A stretch of DNA of 47,223 nucleotides from Planctomycetaceae bacterium. GTDB lineage: Bacteria > Planctomycetota > Planctomycetia > Pirellulales > UBA7805. Positions 18,617-27,171 of this stretch are shown here, piece by piece. Numbering within the stretch: position 1 is the first letter of the stretch; each line of letters starts with the position of its first letter. The position numbers and the translations under genes were made by a program. The DNA is taken from positions 1-47,223 of the forward strand of contig CACOUL010000018.1 in NCBI GenBank assembly GCA_902630355.1, given 5' to 3'. The notes below the pieces were generated by a model, which made no database searches, was not told where the DNA came from, and saw only the letters and a program-made list of their open reading frames with translations.

Positions 18617-19096
18617 TTAAAGATACATCCCCAAAAAACCGTCGGCCCGGTCGCACTCCGCTGCGACCTTGGCAGCGCGTTCGATGCTTCGCGTCAGATC
18701 GCCTGCGGCAATGTAGCGGTCGAACTCGACGCGAACGGCAACCGAAACGGTTTCTATGAACCAGTTCACCACCGGTTCACTCAGCCAGTCGCACGTCTCT
18801 TCCGCCAGACGCACATCGAGGTCGCAACCCCTCGTGCAGAGATCGGCCTGATCGGTCATGACCGTTCCCTCAAAAGCAAACTTGAGCATGCCACACGCTG
18901 CGTCGTTGGTGAGACGGAAGATGCAGTGAGCGTCCAGAAGATAGTACGTGTTGTGCGACCCGTGCTTTTCGATCGCATCTTTAATTCGTTGGCACCGCGA
19001 CTGAAACCCCGGAGAGGCGTCCAGAGGAATATCGAGTCGACCGACGCTTCGCATGGGCAAACAATCGAACGCTATTTCGACGTTGGCATCTTGCAC
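18617..19096 (-). CDS. Hypothetical protein, about 159 residues
   Basis: I do not recognise this protein. The C-terminal 150 codons are clearly protein-like: a beta-strand-rich start (DANVEIAFDCLPM), the segment RCQRIKDAIEKHGSHNTYYL, another set of strands (CIFRLTND, MLKFAFEGTVM), then an acidic helix with Cys residues (LAEETCDWLSEPVVNWFIE) and an amphipathic C-terminal helix. There is no signal or membrane segment. The frame is open far upstream, over 280 residues, but that part overlaps the next gene and looks like a shadow. I place the start at a GTG at 19096 with GAGG 8 bases before it; a TTG at 19132 overlapping the upstream stop (TTGA) is the alternative. Convergent with rnpB. Confidence 0.6.
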   Translation of the reverse strand: MQDANVEIAFDCLPMRSVGRLDIPLDASPGFQSRCQRIKDAIEKHGSHNTYYLLDAHCIFRLTNDAACGMLKFAFEGTVMTDQADLCTRGCDLDVRLAEETCDWLSEPVVNWFIETVSVAVRVEFDRYIAAGDLTRSIERAAKVAAECDRADGFLGMYL

Positions 19097-19128
19097 CGCA
19101 GAATCCTCGTGTACGCTGTCGGTTGAAT

Positions 19129-21390
19129 TCAATCGACGGCCGCCTGCCGGTCCACCTTGTCCACCGTCCGCTGCAAGCCGAGCGTCAGCCATCCTTCTGC
19201 TAAAACCAAACTCTCGTAGGCGAGCGGGCCGATCTGTTTGAACTGATCGTCGGGGAGTTCGAATGGAAACACATCGATCACTTTGTTTTCGCCATCGGCC
19301 CCCTCGAGCGTCTCCTTCCAACGCACACGCAACTTCGAGCGTAGCGGCGCGTCGGCCGCAACAAAGCGTTGGCCGCGCTCCACGCTGGTAGGATCGACTC
19401 CCAGGTCCAGCAGCGTGAGGCGGAGACCGCCATTGCCATCCTGCTCTACCCGGTACTGCGCCCACATACTCATTGGCCGATCATAGACTTGGTCATCCAG
19501 GCCCGAAAACTCGATGCCGCGGACCACAAAGCGGATCGTCCCCTCTCGGAATTCAACCGAAAAAGGATTTCGCTTGGCAAACCGCATCTGCCAGGGAGCC
19601 TCTTCTTTTTTCGTTGGCTTTTTCTTCACCAGCGGCGGCTTGCCCTCCGCGGCACGCCGCTCGTTGACTTTCTTTTCCCGCTGGGCCTGGAAGCGTTCGA
19701 GGAAATTCGGGCCTTCGCCCTCCTGCTTGGCGGCGTCGTCACTGCTGACCCGCTTTCCGCCCAAAAGATGTGCCGCCATATTGTTGATGAACGATTCATG
19801 TACATGAAATGCCAAATCCGACCCCGCGGGTGGGCTGGTGGCTGGAATCGGAGCCGCCAACTGGTCGGCCGCTGCCTCGTGCATCAGGAGTCGAATCTGC
19901 TGATCGCTCGAATTCACTTCAAACAGATTGGGGAATGCGTCTTTCCGCAGCAAAGGGCCGCGAAATTTTTCTGCGTACTTTTCGTTCGCGCCGGCGAGCA
20001 GCTTATCGCCCTCTTCATCCATCCGGTCCTCAAGACGCATTGCCGCTCGCTGCGAACTTTGCCGCTGGGCCTGCCCCTTCGTTTTCGCAACCTTCCGCCA
20101 CGCCAGTCGCTCGACGAATCGGTTCCCGCGACGTGTAGAGAGACCGGTGACGCGCGTTTGCGTGCTCGCCTGCGCTTCAGCAGGACGGGCAGAAAATCCA
20201 TCAGCTCCGAAATGGACCTCTTTGGTTGCGGCTAGACTGGTAGTCGAATCTGCGTAGACGCGGACCGATCGCTTGCTGCCTACCGTCTGTGATTCGGTGA
20301 CGCCGGTCATTTTCAGGCCGATCGCCGCCCGCCGCTCATCGGGTAGAAGTGCGACCTGAAGCTTGCCTTTCGTCTGCCCCTCGCCGACGATACTCACGCC
20401 CATGATGTTTTCGCGAATCGCGATCGCTTCGTCGATGACGCGATCCATGGCGCTGGAAATCAAATCCGACGAGACATAGGCGGACAAATTGGGGTGCGAA
20501 TAATGGTGCCGCACCGAAGCGGTCAGTTCCGGAGCGACGTCGAAACGCTCAAGGAAATTGACCCTCGCCGCCACACGCATCGCATCCCAGTGCGACGCCC
20601 CGGCACCGTAATCTTGAAGGCTCGCGGCCAGTTCGCGACTGAAGGCCTTGATCTTTTTGGCGACTGCCGCCGTCTTTTTTTCCGCCAGTGTGCGATCGAT
20701 CCAGACCCGCAGGTTCCGACGCACCGCGACGAACTCCGATTTTTCGAGGCCCGGCTCATCGGCTGAGAATCGCTGAAGCACTTGGGCCAATGCGGTCGTA
20801 TCGGCATTCTCACTCTTTAATTGATCTTCAAGATCGGCCCAGCGAAGAAATGTCTTCCACTGTTTTGCCCGGTCCAGATTTTGTGACAGGAATCGATTCA
20901 AACGAACGGCGGCGGCAGCGGTCTGGGCCTCTGCGGCTGCCACCCGTTCCGACGACGGGGGCGTAAAATCCTGGTCGGCCTTACCGGCGGCTGTTGCCAA
21001 CGAATTGACGGGCAAGATCGTTTGCGATGCCAGGTAGGCCGCCAATGCCTCTCGCACCGCCACAAACCGTGGCTTCTCGAGCCCAGCGACATCACTCTGA
21101 TAGCGATCCAATACAATCTGCAGCGTGGCATTATCCGCAGCATTTCCTTTTGCCAACTCACGCAACAGTTGGTCTGTTTTCAAATACGCGTTCCACCTGC
21201 TACCAAAGCGGCTTGTCCCAAGCCAACGTTGAAGTTGGTCGATCGAGGCGGTAACCGCCTCTCGAGGTGCATCTGCCTCGGCGGCCACGCTGGCCGGAGG
21301 GGAAAAGAAAACCTGCCCGCAGACCGCAGCGATCCAAAGCAGGAGCAAACGGATCACGCGAAGGGCAACGGGGCGACGGCGACATAGCAT
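19129..21390 (-). CDS. Large exported protein with duplicated helical module, unknown function
   Basis: The protein has 753 residues with a signal peptide (about 10-37). The N-terminal third contains two related segments, about 53-120 and 164-233, sharing the pattern W-x2-(Y/F)L-x4-L-x-L ... L-x2-(R/Q)(Y/F)-x4-(P/A)GLEK-x-(R/E)FVAVR. This reads as an internal duplication of a roughly 70-residue helical unit. The middle (about 290-420) has strands with GEGQTKGKLQVALLPDERRA, and a basic linker (ERRAAEGKPPLVKKKPTKK) lies around 605-625. The C-terminus is a beta-rich domain repeating RFVVRGIEFSG-type strands. No family or catalytic motif is recognised. The ATG at 21390 has GGAG 9 bases upstream; a TTG at 21405 is possible. 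The small gene downstream may be in the same operon. Confidence 0.7.
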   Translation of the reverse strand: MLCRRRPVALRVIRLLLLWIAAVCGQVFFSPPASVAAEADAPREAVTASIDQLQRWLGTSRFGSRWNAYLKTDQLLRELAKGNAADNATLQIVLDRYQSDVAGLEKPRFVAVREALAAYLASQTILPVNSLATAAGKADQDFTPPSSERVAAAEAQTAAAAVRLNRFLSQNLDRAKQWKTFLRWADLEDQLKSENADTTALAQVLQRFSADEPGLEKSEFVAVRRNLRVWIDRTLAEKKTAAVAKKIKAFSRELAASLQDYGAGASHWDAMRVAARVNFLERFDVAPELTASVRHHYSHPNLSAYVSSDLISSAMDRVIDEAIAIRENIMGVSIVGEGQTKGKLQVALLPDERRAAIGLKMTGVTESQTVGSKRSVRVYADSTTSLAATKEVHFGADGFSARPAEAQASTQTRVTGLSTRRGNRFVERLAWRKVAKTKGQAQRQSSQRAAMRLEDRMDEEGDKLLAGANEKYAEKFRGPLLRKDAFPNLFEVNSSDQQIRLLMHEAAADQLAAPIPATSPPAGSDLAFHVHESFINNMAAHLLGGKRVSSDDAAKQEGEGPNFLERFQAQREKKVNERRAAEGKPPLVKKKPTKKEEAPWQMRFAKRNPFSVEFREGTIRFVVRGIEFSGLDDQVYDRPMSMWAQYRVEQDGNGGLRLTLLDLGVDPTSVERGQRFVAADAPLRSKLRVRWKETLEGADGENKVIDVFPFELPDDQFKQIGPLAYESLVLAEGWLTLGLQRTVDKVDRQAAVD

Positions 21391-21567
21391 TCGAGGTCTC
21401 TCCAAAGGGTGTATTTACCCAAGGTATACCAAAATCTAGCTTACAAACGGAGTCGAGTTGCCGACGAAATGAGGAGAAAAACCGCTGAAATGCGTAAATC
21501 ACGCCCTGGCTTGCTCCATTTCCCGGCGCACTCGACGAAACCTTGTCGCCGCCCCGCGGTTCCATAA

Positions 21568-21611
21568 GGCAGGGCAGTCTGGAGAATAACCGGTAAGGTG
21601 GGGACCCTGCC
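21568..21611 (+). promoter_or_regulatory. Inverted repeat just before the DUF1549/DUF1553 start
   Basis: GGCAGGG (21568-21574) and CCCTGCC (21605-21611) are perfect complements around a 30-base loop. The repeat ends 20 bases before the GTG start at 21632, inside the 241-base divergent gap. It could be a leader stem-loop or an operator. No clear promoter was seen in the gap. Confidence 0.3.
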
Positions 21612-21631
21612 GCTAGAAAAGGAAGAGCCGC

Positions 21632-23305
21632 GTGGTAACGCAACGTTCACTTTTTAACTTGCTGCCGGAACAATCGCTCCACAATCGATCGTTACCTGCA
21701 GAATCGAACGCCCGCTCCCGGCAATCCGCTCGCTGGGGCCTCACCGTATCGATGATCCTCCTCGCACTCTTCGCTGTCGATGCGGCGGCGGAGCGACAGG
21801 CACCCGACCCGTATCGGGTGGCACAGCAAATCGATGGTCATGGATCGAAAGACTCAAAAGAAAAGACCACGGGTGGCTCAGCAGCGGACGCAGCCTTTTT
21901 GAATCGGGTGTGGCTCGATCTGGTCGGTTCCCGGCCGCGTGAAACTGAGGTCGAAGCATTTTGCCGAAACCGCGCAGCGGACAAGCGGCAGCGTGTGGTC
22001 GACCGACTCCTGGATGACGAGCGATTCGGGCTGCACTGGGGGGGATACTGGCGGGATGTGATTCTCGCACGCCGCGCCGACGAGCGGGCCTTGCGTCTCG
22101 TTGCAGACGGACTGGTCGATGCGTTCGCTTCGCGACTGAACCGCGGGGATGGCTGGGATGAAGTGGCCCGCAGTTTTATCACCGCATCGGGTGACGTTCG
22201 CGAACATGGCGAAACCGGGCTGTTCCTGGCCCAGAAGGGGGAGCCTGAGAATATCACTGCGGAGATCAGTCGCATTTTTCTCGGAATGAAAATCCAGTGT
22301 GCCCAGTGCCACGACCATCCCACGGACGAATGGAAACGCGAACAGTTTCACCAATTGGCGGCATTTTTTCCTCGCATCAACGTACGTCCCGTCCGCAATG
22401 TAAAACCGCGAAGTTTTGAAGTTGTCTCGCGCAATAAAACGGGACGTGGCAAAAAAGGCAAAAATCGAAAGAGGATCGAACACTATATGCCGGACCTCGC
22501 CAACCCCGAGTCGCCGGGACAAATCACCAAACCGGTCTTTTTCCTGACCGGGCACTCCCTCGAACTGGGCACTAAGGATCAAACGCGTCGGCAAGCGCTG
22601 GCTGGATGGCTTACCGACGCGGAAGAAAATCCCTGGTTTGCCACTGCCTACGTCAATCGCATCTGGACCGAATTGACCGGAGAAGGATTTTACGATTCGG
22701 TCGACGACATCGGTCCGGGGCGAGATTGCCGGGATCCGGAGTTGCTCGCGCTACTGGCTGACCATTTTGTCGACTCGGGCTACGATACGAAGTGGCTGCT
22801 TCGCACGATCATGGCCACCGCAGCCTATCGATCGTCTGATTCCACTGCGGACGCGGCAGTTCTTTCCAGACCGCTTCGAGGTGACGTCGTATTCGACAAC
22901 CTCCTCCAACTCTTTGATGTGGACAAGAACAATAAGCGACTTGAGAAGCAGAAGCGGGGAGCCCGTCAGCGGTTCCAGCAAACATTTTTCTACGACCCGA
23001 GCCTCCCCCGCGATGAGGTGAACCCGACCATCCCGCAAGCCCTGTTGATGATGAACGGGCCTCAAATCCACCAACTCCTCCGCGGCGATCGACGGGGCAC
23101 GATGCTGGCCAGGCTACTGGATGAGGAAAGCGACGATGACACCATTATCGAGTCACTCTATCTCCGCAGCCTGGGCCGTGTGCCAACCGATACGGAGCGG
23201 GCGACCTGCCGGTCATACATTACAAAACAAAACAACCGAGTCGCCGCCTACGAAGACATTCTCTGGGCTCTGATCAACACGGCTGAATTTCGTCATCGCT
23301 ATTAA
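21632..23305 (+). CDS. DUF1549/DUF1553 (planctomycete cytochrome-type) exported protein
   Basis: This compact member of the family has 557 residues. A membrane or signal segment lies at about 35-53 after a long polar N-terminus. DUF1549 runs from about 60 to 240 (FLNRVWLDLVGSRPRETEVE) and ends with the heme-type motif CAQCH (Cys223, Cys226, His227) followed by DHP. DUF1553 follows (QALAGWLTDAEENPWFATAY, then VNRIWTELTGEGF) and closes with EDILWALINTAEFRHRY. There is no WD40, BIG2 or coiled-coil insertion. The GTG start has AGGA 8 bases upstream. A DUF1501 gene follows after 38 bases, and the pair matches the same gene partnership at 3.6-11.1 kb. Function is unknown; redox or polysaccharide utilisation is suspected. 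Confidence 0.9.
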   Translation: MVTQRSLFNLLPEQSLHNRSLPAESNARSRQSARWGLTVSMILLALFAVDAAAERQAPDPYRVAQQIDGHGSKDSKEKTTGGSAADAAFLNRVWLDLVGSRPRETEVEAFCRNRAADKRQRVVDRLLDDERFGLHWGGYWRDVILARRADERALRLVADGLVDAFASRLNRGDGWDEVARSFITASGDVREHGETGLFLAQKGEPENITAEISRIFLGMKIQCAQCHDHPTDEWKREQFHQLAAFFPRINVRPVRNVKPRSFEVVSRNKTGRGKKGKNRKRIEHYMPDLANPESPGQITKPVFFLTGHSLELGTKDQTRRQALAGWLTDAEENPWFATAYVNRIWTELTGEGFYDSVDDIGPGRDCRDPELLALLADHFVDSGYDTKWLLRTIMATAAYRSSDSTADAAVLSRPLRGDVVFDNLLQLFDVDKNNKRLEKQKRGARQRFQQTFFYDPSLPRDEVNPTIPQALLMMNGPQIHQLLRGDRRGTMLARLLDEESDDDTIIESLYLRSLGRVPTDTERATCRSYITKQNNRVAAYEDILWALINTAEFRHRY

Positions 23306-23343
23306 ATCGTGCACTGGAGTCGTCCACCCGGGAGAAGCAGACC

Positions 23344-24585
23344 ATGAAATATCCGCGACGAGATTTCTTGCGTTCCCTCTCTACGCTCGCCGCGGCGAGC
23401 GGCATGTTCACGTGGCGGGAACGACTCGCGGTGGCAGCCGCCGGCAATCGCGAACGTCGGGCATGCATTCTTCTTTGGATGGCCGGGGGACCGAGTCCAT
23501 ATGAAACGTTCTCCCCACTGGAGGGTCACAAAAACGGTGGCGAGACGAAGGCAATTTCCACGAGCGTACCTGGCATCCGGATTGCCGAGCACTTCCCACA
23601 CATGGCCGCACAAATGCACGAGGTCGCGTTGATCCGCTCGCTCACGAGCAAAGAGGGAAATCACAATCGCGCTTCGTTCCTTCTCCATACCGGTTACCTT
23701 CCCACACCCACGGTCAAATACCCGGCACTCGGTGCGGTCGTCGCGGCGCAACGACCGCAAGCCAAAGCGGCCCTGCCCAATTTCGTGCGTATCGGCTCCG
23801 GGGGCCGCCTCAGCGTCGGCGGAGGTTTGCTCGGCAGTGAGTTTGACCCTTTCGTGCATCGCAATCCAGAAAATCCCCCGAACAATACCCAGCCGAGCAC
23901 CGGCCAAGTACGTTACCAACGGCGACTCGAGTTACTGAAAGAATTGCAGGAGGATCAGGAAATCGCCAACGACACAAAGCAGATTCACCAAACTGTGTAC
24001 GGCCAAGCTTCGCGTATGATTCTTTCCCCGGAGATGAAAGCGTTTGACTTGGCCGAGGAAAAAGAGCCGGTCCGCAACGCATATGGTGATTCCGATTTTG
24101 CCTCCGGATGTTTACTTGCCCGAAGACTAATCGAAGCAGGCGTCACGTTTGTCGAAGTCAACTGTCGGGGGTGGGACACCCATCAAGATAATTTTTCAAA
24201 AACGCGCGAATTGGCGGGTGAGGTCGATCGACCGACGGCGGCGCTCATCGAAGATCTTAAGCAGCGGGGCCTTCTCGACTCGACGCTCGTCGTCTGGATG
24301 GGTGAATTCGGTCGGACACCGAAAATCAACGCTCGCGGGGGTCGCGACCACTATCCGAAGGTCTTCACCGCGGCGTTGGCCGGTGGTGGCATTCGCGGTG
24401 GACAGACGGTCGGTCGCATGAGCCAAGATGGCACCGCGGTCGCCGAACGTCCGGTAACTGTGCCCGACCTTTTTCAAACCTATTGCCACAGCCTCCGTCT
24501 CGACGCGGAGAGCGAGAGCATGAGCAGCCTCGGGCGACCGATCAAAGTGGTCGAGGAGGGAAGCGTGGTGGAGGAACTTTTTTGA
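23344..24585 (+). CDS. DUF1501 family protein, Tat-exported
   Basis: The protein has 413 residues and starts with a clear twin-arginine signal (RRDFLRSLSTLAAASGMFT). DUF1501 signatures are visible: ILLWMAGGPSPYETFSP, IRSLTSKEGNHNRASFLLHT, GCLLARRLIEAGVTFVEVN, WDTHQDNF, and EFGRTPKIN followed by GGRDHYPKVFTAALAGGG. The fold is related to alkaline phosphatase, but family members have no proven enzymatic activity. It is the partner of the DUF1549/DUF1553 gene immediately upstream and ends the operon. GGAG lies 9 bases before the ATG. Confidence 0.92.
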   Translation: MKYPRRDFLRSLSTLAAASGMFTWRERLAVAAAGNRERRACILLWMAGGPSPYETFSPLEGHKNGGETKAISTSVPGIRIAEHFPHMAAQMHEVALIRSLTSKEGNHNRASFLLHTGYLPTPTVKYPALGAVVAAQRPQAKAALPNFVRIGSGGRLSVGGGLLGSEFDPFVHRNPENPPNNTQPSTGQVRYQRRLELLKELQEDQEIANDTKQIHQTVYGQASRMILSPEMKAFDLAEEKEPVRNAYGDSDFASGCLLARRLIEAGVTFVEVNCRGWDTHQDNFSKTRELAGEVDRPTAALIEDLKQRGLLDSTLVVWMGEFGRTPKINARGGRDHYPKVFTAALAGGGIRGGQTVGRMSQDGTAVAERPVTVPDLFQTYCHSLRLDAESESMSSLGRPIKVVEEGSVVEELF

Positions 24586-24793
24586 CCTCGTGTCGCGCCG
24601 GCACGCGCACCGTCAGTCCGCCCGTAGAACGGGGGGGTGCTTGCTGCCAAAGGCCCGTTTTTTGCAGTCAGCTGCGACTCTGCACTCCCCCCTATTTTAA
24701 CGCACGCCAATAAGCGGCCTATCAAGCGGTGTCGCCGCACGTTACGCTATGGTCCGGCGGGAGCCCCCAAACCTTTACGGCCCCTCATGCCGA

Positions 24794-24821
24794 ATCGTTA
24801 AGCAGCAATCATCGTTAAGCA
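24794..24821 (+). repeat. 11-base direct repeat upstream of the desaturase
   Basis: ATCGTTAAGCA occurs exactly at 24794-24804 and 24811-24821, starts 17 bases apart. Two exact copies at such close spacing upstream of a gene resemble a tandem regulator-binding site. Confidence 0.6.
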
Positions 24822-24838
24822 TTCTCGACTTTTCTCCG

Positions 24839-24881
24839 TGACCGCCTACAGAAGGACAAAGGAAAAAGCTGTAGACGGTCA
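24839..24881 (+). promoter_or_regulatory. Strong stem-loop in the desaturase leader
   Basis: The arms TGACCGCCTACAG (24839-24851) and CTGTAGACGGTCA (24869-24881) pair over 13 positions with one mismatch. They enclose a 17-base purine-rich loop (24852-24868) that contains AAAGGA. No T run follows, so it is not an ordinary terminator. It ends 71 bases before the TTG start at 24953. Confidence 0.65.
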
Positions 24882-24952
24882 AGCCGCGACCCTCCAGGCT
24901 CTTTCGATCCCACTCGCCGGGCGACCGCCACTCGTTACAAGGAAAACTGCTT

Positions 24953-25990
24953 TTGTCTATCGCACCGACTACCCCGCGCCCCCCGCTGGATCCCAAAATG
25001 CCGCTCAAACCGGCGGATCGAAAAGGACGCATCGATTCTGTTGAAAGCGATGCCGACACTTCCCCGCAGGGGACCTTCACCTCTGAGGAAATCAGCCAGC
25101 CGGCCGATTTTTGGAATCGGTCGATCATGCTCACCGCAATCATTGCGCCCTTCCTCGGTTTGATCGCAGGGATTTATTACTGCTGGACAGTGGGCTGGAT
25201 GGGCTGGCCGTTCGTCGCATTGATCGTGGCCACGTGGTGCATTTCGGGCATGGGAGTCACGATCGGGTTCCATCGATTAGCAACGCATGGCGCATTTGAA
25301 ACATATAAACCTTTGCGGGCCATCTGGATGATGATGGGGGCACTGAGCGTCGAAGGGTCGCCCCTCGTCTGGTGTGCCGTGCATCGGAAGCACCATCAGC
25401 GATCAGACAGATTGGGGGATCCCCACTCCCCGAACCTGCATGGATCGGGGCTCTGGAATGCGATTCGCGGCTTTTTCTACGGACACTGTGGTTGGCTGCT
25501 GACGACCTACTGGTCCCAGCCCGATTTGAAGCGATTTGTGCCCGATCTACTGCAAGACAAATTTCTCGTCTGGGTCGATCGATTTTACTACCTTTGGGTC
25601 TTGGCAAGTTTTGCGATCCCCGCCGGCATCGGTGCTTTGATCACACAGAGTTGGCAGGGCGCGCTGATGGGATTTCTCTGGGGAGGACTGGTCCGCGTGT
25701 TTCTGGGCCACCACATCACTTGGTCGATCAACTCGGTGTGTCACATGTTCGGTCGCAGACCCTATAAGTCAGCCGACCTTTCGACCAACAACCTGCTTTG
25801 TGCCATTCTCGGATTCGGTGAGGGCTGGCACAACAATCACCACGCCTTTCCCAGCTCGGCCCGACACGGGTTTACCTGGTGGCAAGTCGATGTCAGTTGG
25901 TGGACCATTCTTCTGATGCAAAAGTTGGGACTCGCCTGGAATGTCAAAGTCCCCTCTGCGCAGTCAATGGCGGCCAAGCGGTCGGACTGA
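24953..25990 (+). CDS. Acyl-CoA/fatty-acid desaturase (delta-9 type)
   Basis: This membrane di-iron desaturase introduces a double bond into acyl chains using oxygen. All three histidine boxes are present: HRLATH (107-112), HRKHH (144-148) and HNNHH (293-297), with the extra conserved His in NSVCHMFG (about 264). Hydrophobic pairs surround them (about 60-100 and 210-250), as in stearoyl-CoA-9-desaturases. At 345 residues it is of usual length. The first 50 residues are a Pro-rich, probably disordered tail. The start is likely the TTG at 24953, with AAGGA 9 bases upstream; an ATG at 24998 is the alternative. It is a single gene behind an unusual leader, and membrane-fluidity control is the expected role. 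Confidence 0.92.
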   Translation: MSIAPTTPRPPLDPKMPLKPADRKGRIDSVESDADTSPQGTFTSEEISQPADFWNRSIMLTAIIAPFLGLIAGIYYCWTVGWMGWPFVALIVATWCISGMGVTIGFHRLATHGAFETYKPLRAIWMMMGALSVEGSPLVWCAVHRKHHQRSDRLGDPHSPNLHGSGLWNAIRGFFYGHCGWLLTTYWSQPDLKRFVPDLLQDKFLVWVDRFYYLWVLASFAIPAGIGALITQSWQGALMGFLWGGLVRVFLGHHITWSINSVCHMFGRRPYKSADLSTNNLLCAILGFGEGWHNNHHAFPSSARHGFTWWQVDVSWWTILLMQKLGLAWNVKVPSAQSMAAKRSD

Positions 25991-26070
25991 GTTTGTTTTG
26001 CCACCGACTTCGTGTCGACCCTGATTTCAGCCTACTGGTCTAGGTCCGTGCGTGTTCAGCCAAACCCCGC

Positions 26071-26076
26071 TATAAT
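26071..26076 (+). promoter_or_regulatory. Consensus -10 element before the moxR operon
   Basis: A perfect TATAAT lies 67 bases before the ATG at 26144 in the gap after the desaturase. No recognisable -35 sits at 16-18 bases upstream. The promoter call therefore rests on the -10 and its position alone. Confidence 0.4.
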
Positions 26077-26143
26077 GGGTCGACGCTAGTTCACCCGCCA
26101 GCACCAAAGTGCAGCGGTCACCTCTGTGCGAGTCCCCTGCAGC

Positions 26144-27118
26144 ATGCACGATTCTGGTATCACCGAACCGAGCGCCGAGACCTCTCTGATCTTTGATCAC
26201 GCGCGGCGACTGGAAGCTAATATCGCCGACGTCGTTCTGGGGCGACCACATACGATCCGCCTTACGCTGGTCGCGCTGCTCGCTGGTGAACATATTTTAC
26301 TGGAAGATGTTCCCGGCGTGGGCAAGACACTCATCGGCAAGGCGTTGGCGCAAAGTGTGAGCGGGAAATTCTGCCGTATCCAGTTCACGCCCGACTTACT
26401 GCCCGGCGATATCACCGGGATCAGCATGTACCGGCAGGCAGACAGCGATTTTGAATTTCTTCCAGGTCCGGTCTTCGCGAACATCGTCCTGGCGGACGAA
26501 ATCAACCGAACCACACCAAGAACGCAAAGTGCGCTGCTCGAAGCGATGAGCGATTGCCAGGTTTCGGTCGATACCGAAACACACCGTCTTCCGGAACCGT
26601 TTATGGTGATCGCCACCCAAAACCCGTTTGAATTCGAGGGAACCTATCCACTCCCAGAAAGTCAGCTCGATCGGTTTTTATTGCGAATTTCCGTGGGGTA
26701 CCCCGGACGGGAGCAGGAACTCCAGGTCATCGAGGATCATCGCAAGAGCAATCCTCTCGATCGCGTGCAGCCTGTGATCGAATGCGATCAATTACTCACC
26801 ATGCAGCAGATGGTGCGTGAAGTCCAGGTCTCCTCGGTGATCCGCCACTATCTGCTGGATCTGGTGGAAGCAACCCGCAAGAGCGAAGAACTTCACGTGG
26901 GCGCCAGCACCCGAGGCACACTCTGCCTTTATCGCGCAGCACAGGCATTTGCCGTACTCGATGGCCGGACGTATGTAGTCCCTGACGACGTCCAGCAGTT
27001 GGCCGTTCCCGTTCTCGCGCATCGGGTAATCACCAAGGGCTATATGCACGGGGGTCACCGACAAGCAACCGAAGCAGTCCTCACAGAGATTGTCAAACAC
27101 GTCCCGGTGCCGGAATGA
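26144..27118 (+). CDS. MoxR-family AAA+ ATPase
   Basis: MoxR ATPases act as chaperones for the assembly or activation of partner proteins with von Willebrand or DUF58 domains. In this 324-residue protein the Walker A is GVGKT (about 58-62), the Walker B is IVLADEINR, and sensor motifs include ATQNPFEFEGTYPLPESQLDRF, with the family signature in its first part. The C-terminal lid (ASTRGTLCLYRAAQAFAVLDG) is typical. The ATG at 26144 was chosen over an in-frame GTG at 26126; neither has a strong ribosome site. It heads a MoxR-DUF58-transglutaminase operon, a conserved gene order in many bacteria. Confidence 0.93.
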   Translation: MHDSGITEPSAETSLIFDHARRLEANIADVVLGRPHTIRLTLVALLAGEHILLEDVPGVGKTLIGKALAQSVSGKFCRIQFTPDLLPGDITGISMYRQADSDFEFLPGPVFANIVLADEINRTTPRTQSALLEAMSDCQVSVDTETHRLPEPFMVIATQNPFEFEGTYPLPESQLDRFLLRISVGYPGREQELQVIEDHRKSNPLDRVQPVIECDQLLTMQQMVREVQVSSVIRHYLLDLVEATRKSEELHVGASTRGTLCLYRAAQAFAVLDGRTYVVPDDVQQLAVPVLAHRVITKGYMHGGHRQATEAVLTEIVKHVPVPE

Positions 27119-27171
27119 GGTCGTGGAAGTGTTGCAGTGCACTCTGCGACAACTCGTAACATGGAGTGACC

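Larger units (their letters stand above)
24586..24952. other. Intergenic region before the desaturase
   Basis: These 367 bases contain no convincing gene. They hold a G-rich tract near 24629-24636 beside a small CCCGT/ACGGG hairpin (no T run, so not a standard terminator). An 11-base direct repeat (24794-24821) and a long inverted repeat (24839-24881) follow; both are listed separately. Confidence 0.5.

Noticed and set aside
19097-19465. N-terminal extension of the small hypothetical gene to 282 residues
   Set aside because: The extension overlaps the coding sequence of the 753-residue protein in another frame and reads as Arg/Gly-rich noise. The protein-like part begins near 19096.
24613-24664. 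Intrinsic terminator after the second DUF1501 gene
   Set aside because: A small CCCGT/ACGGG hairpin and a separate T run (near 24657-24663) exist, but they are about 30 bases apart and so do not form a standard terminator.
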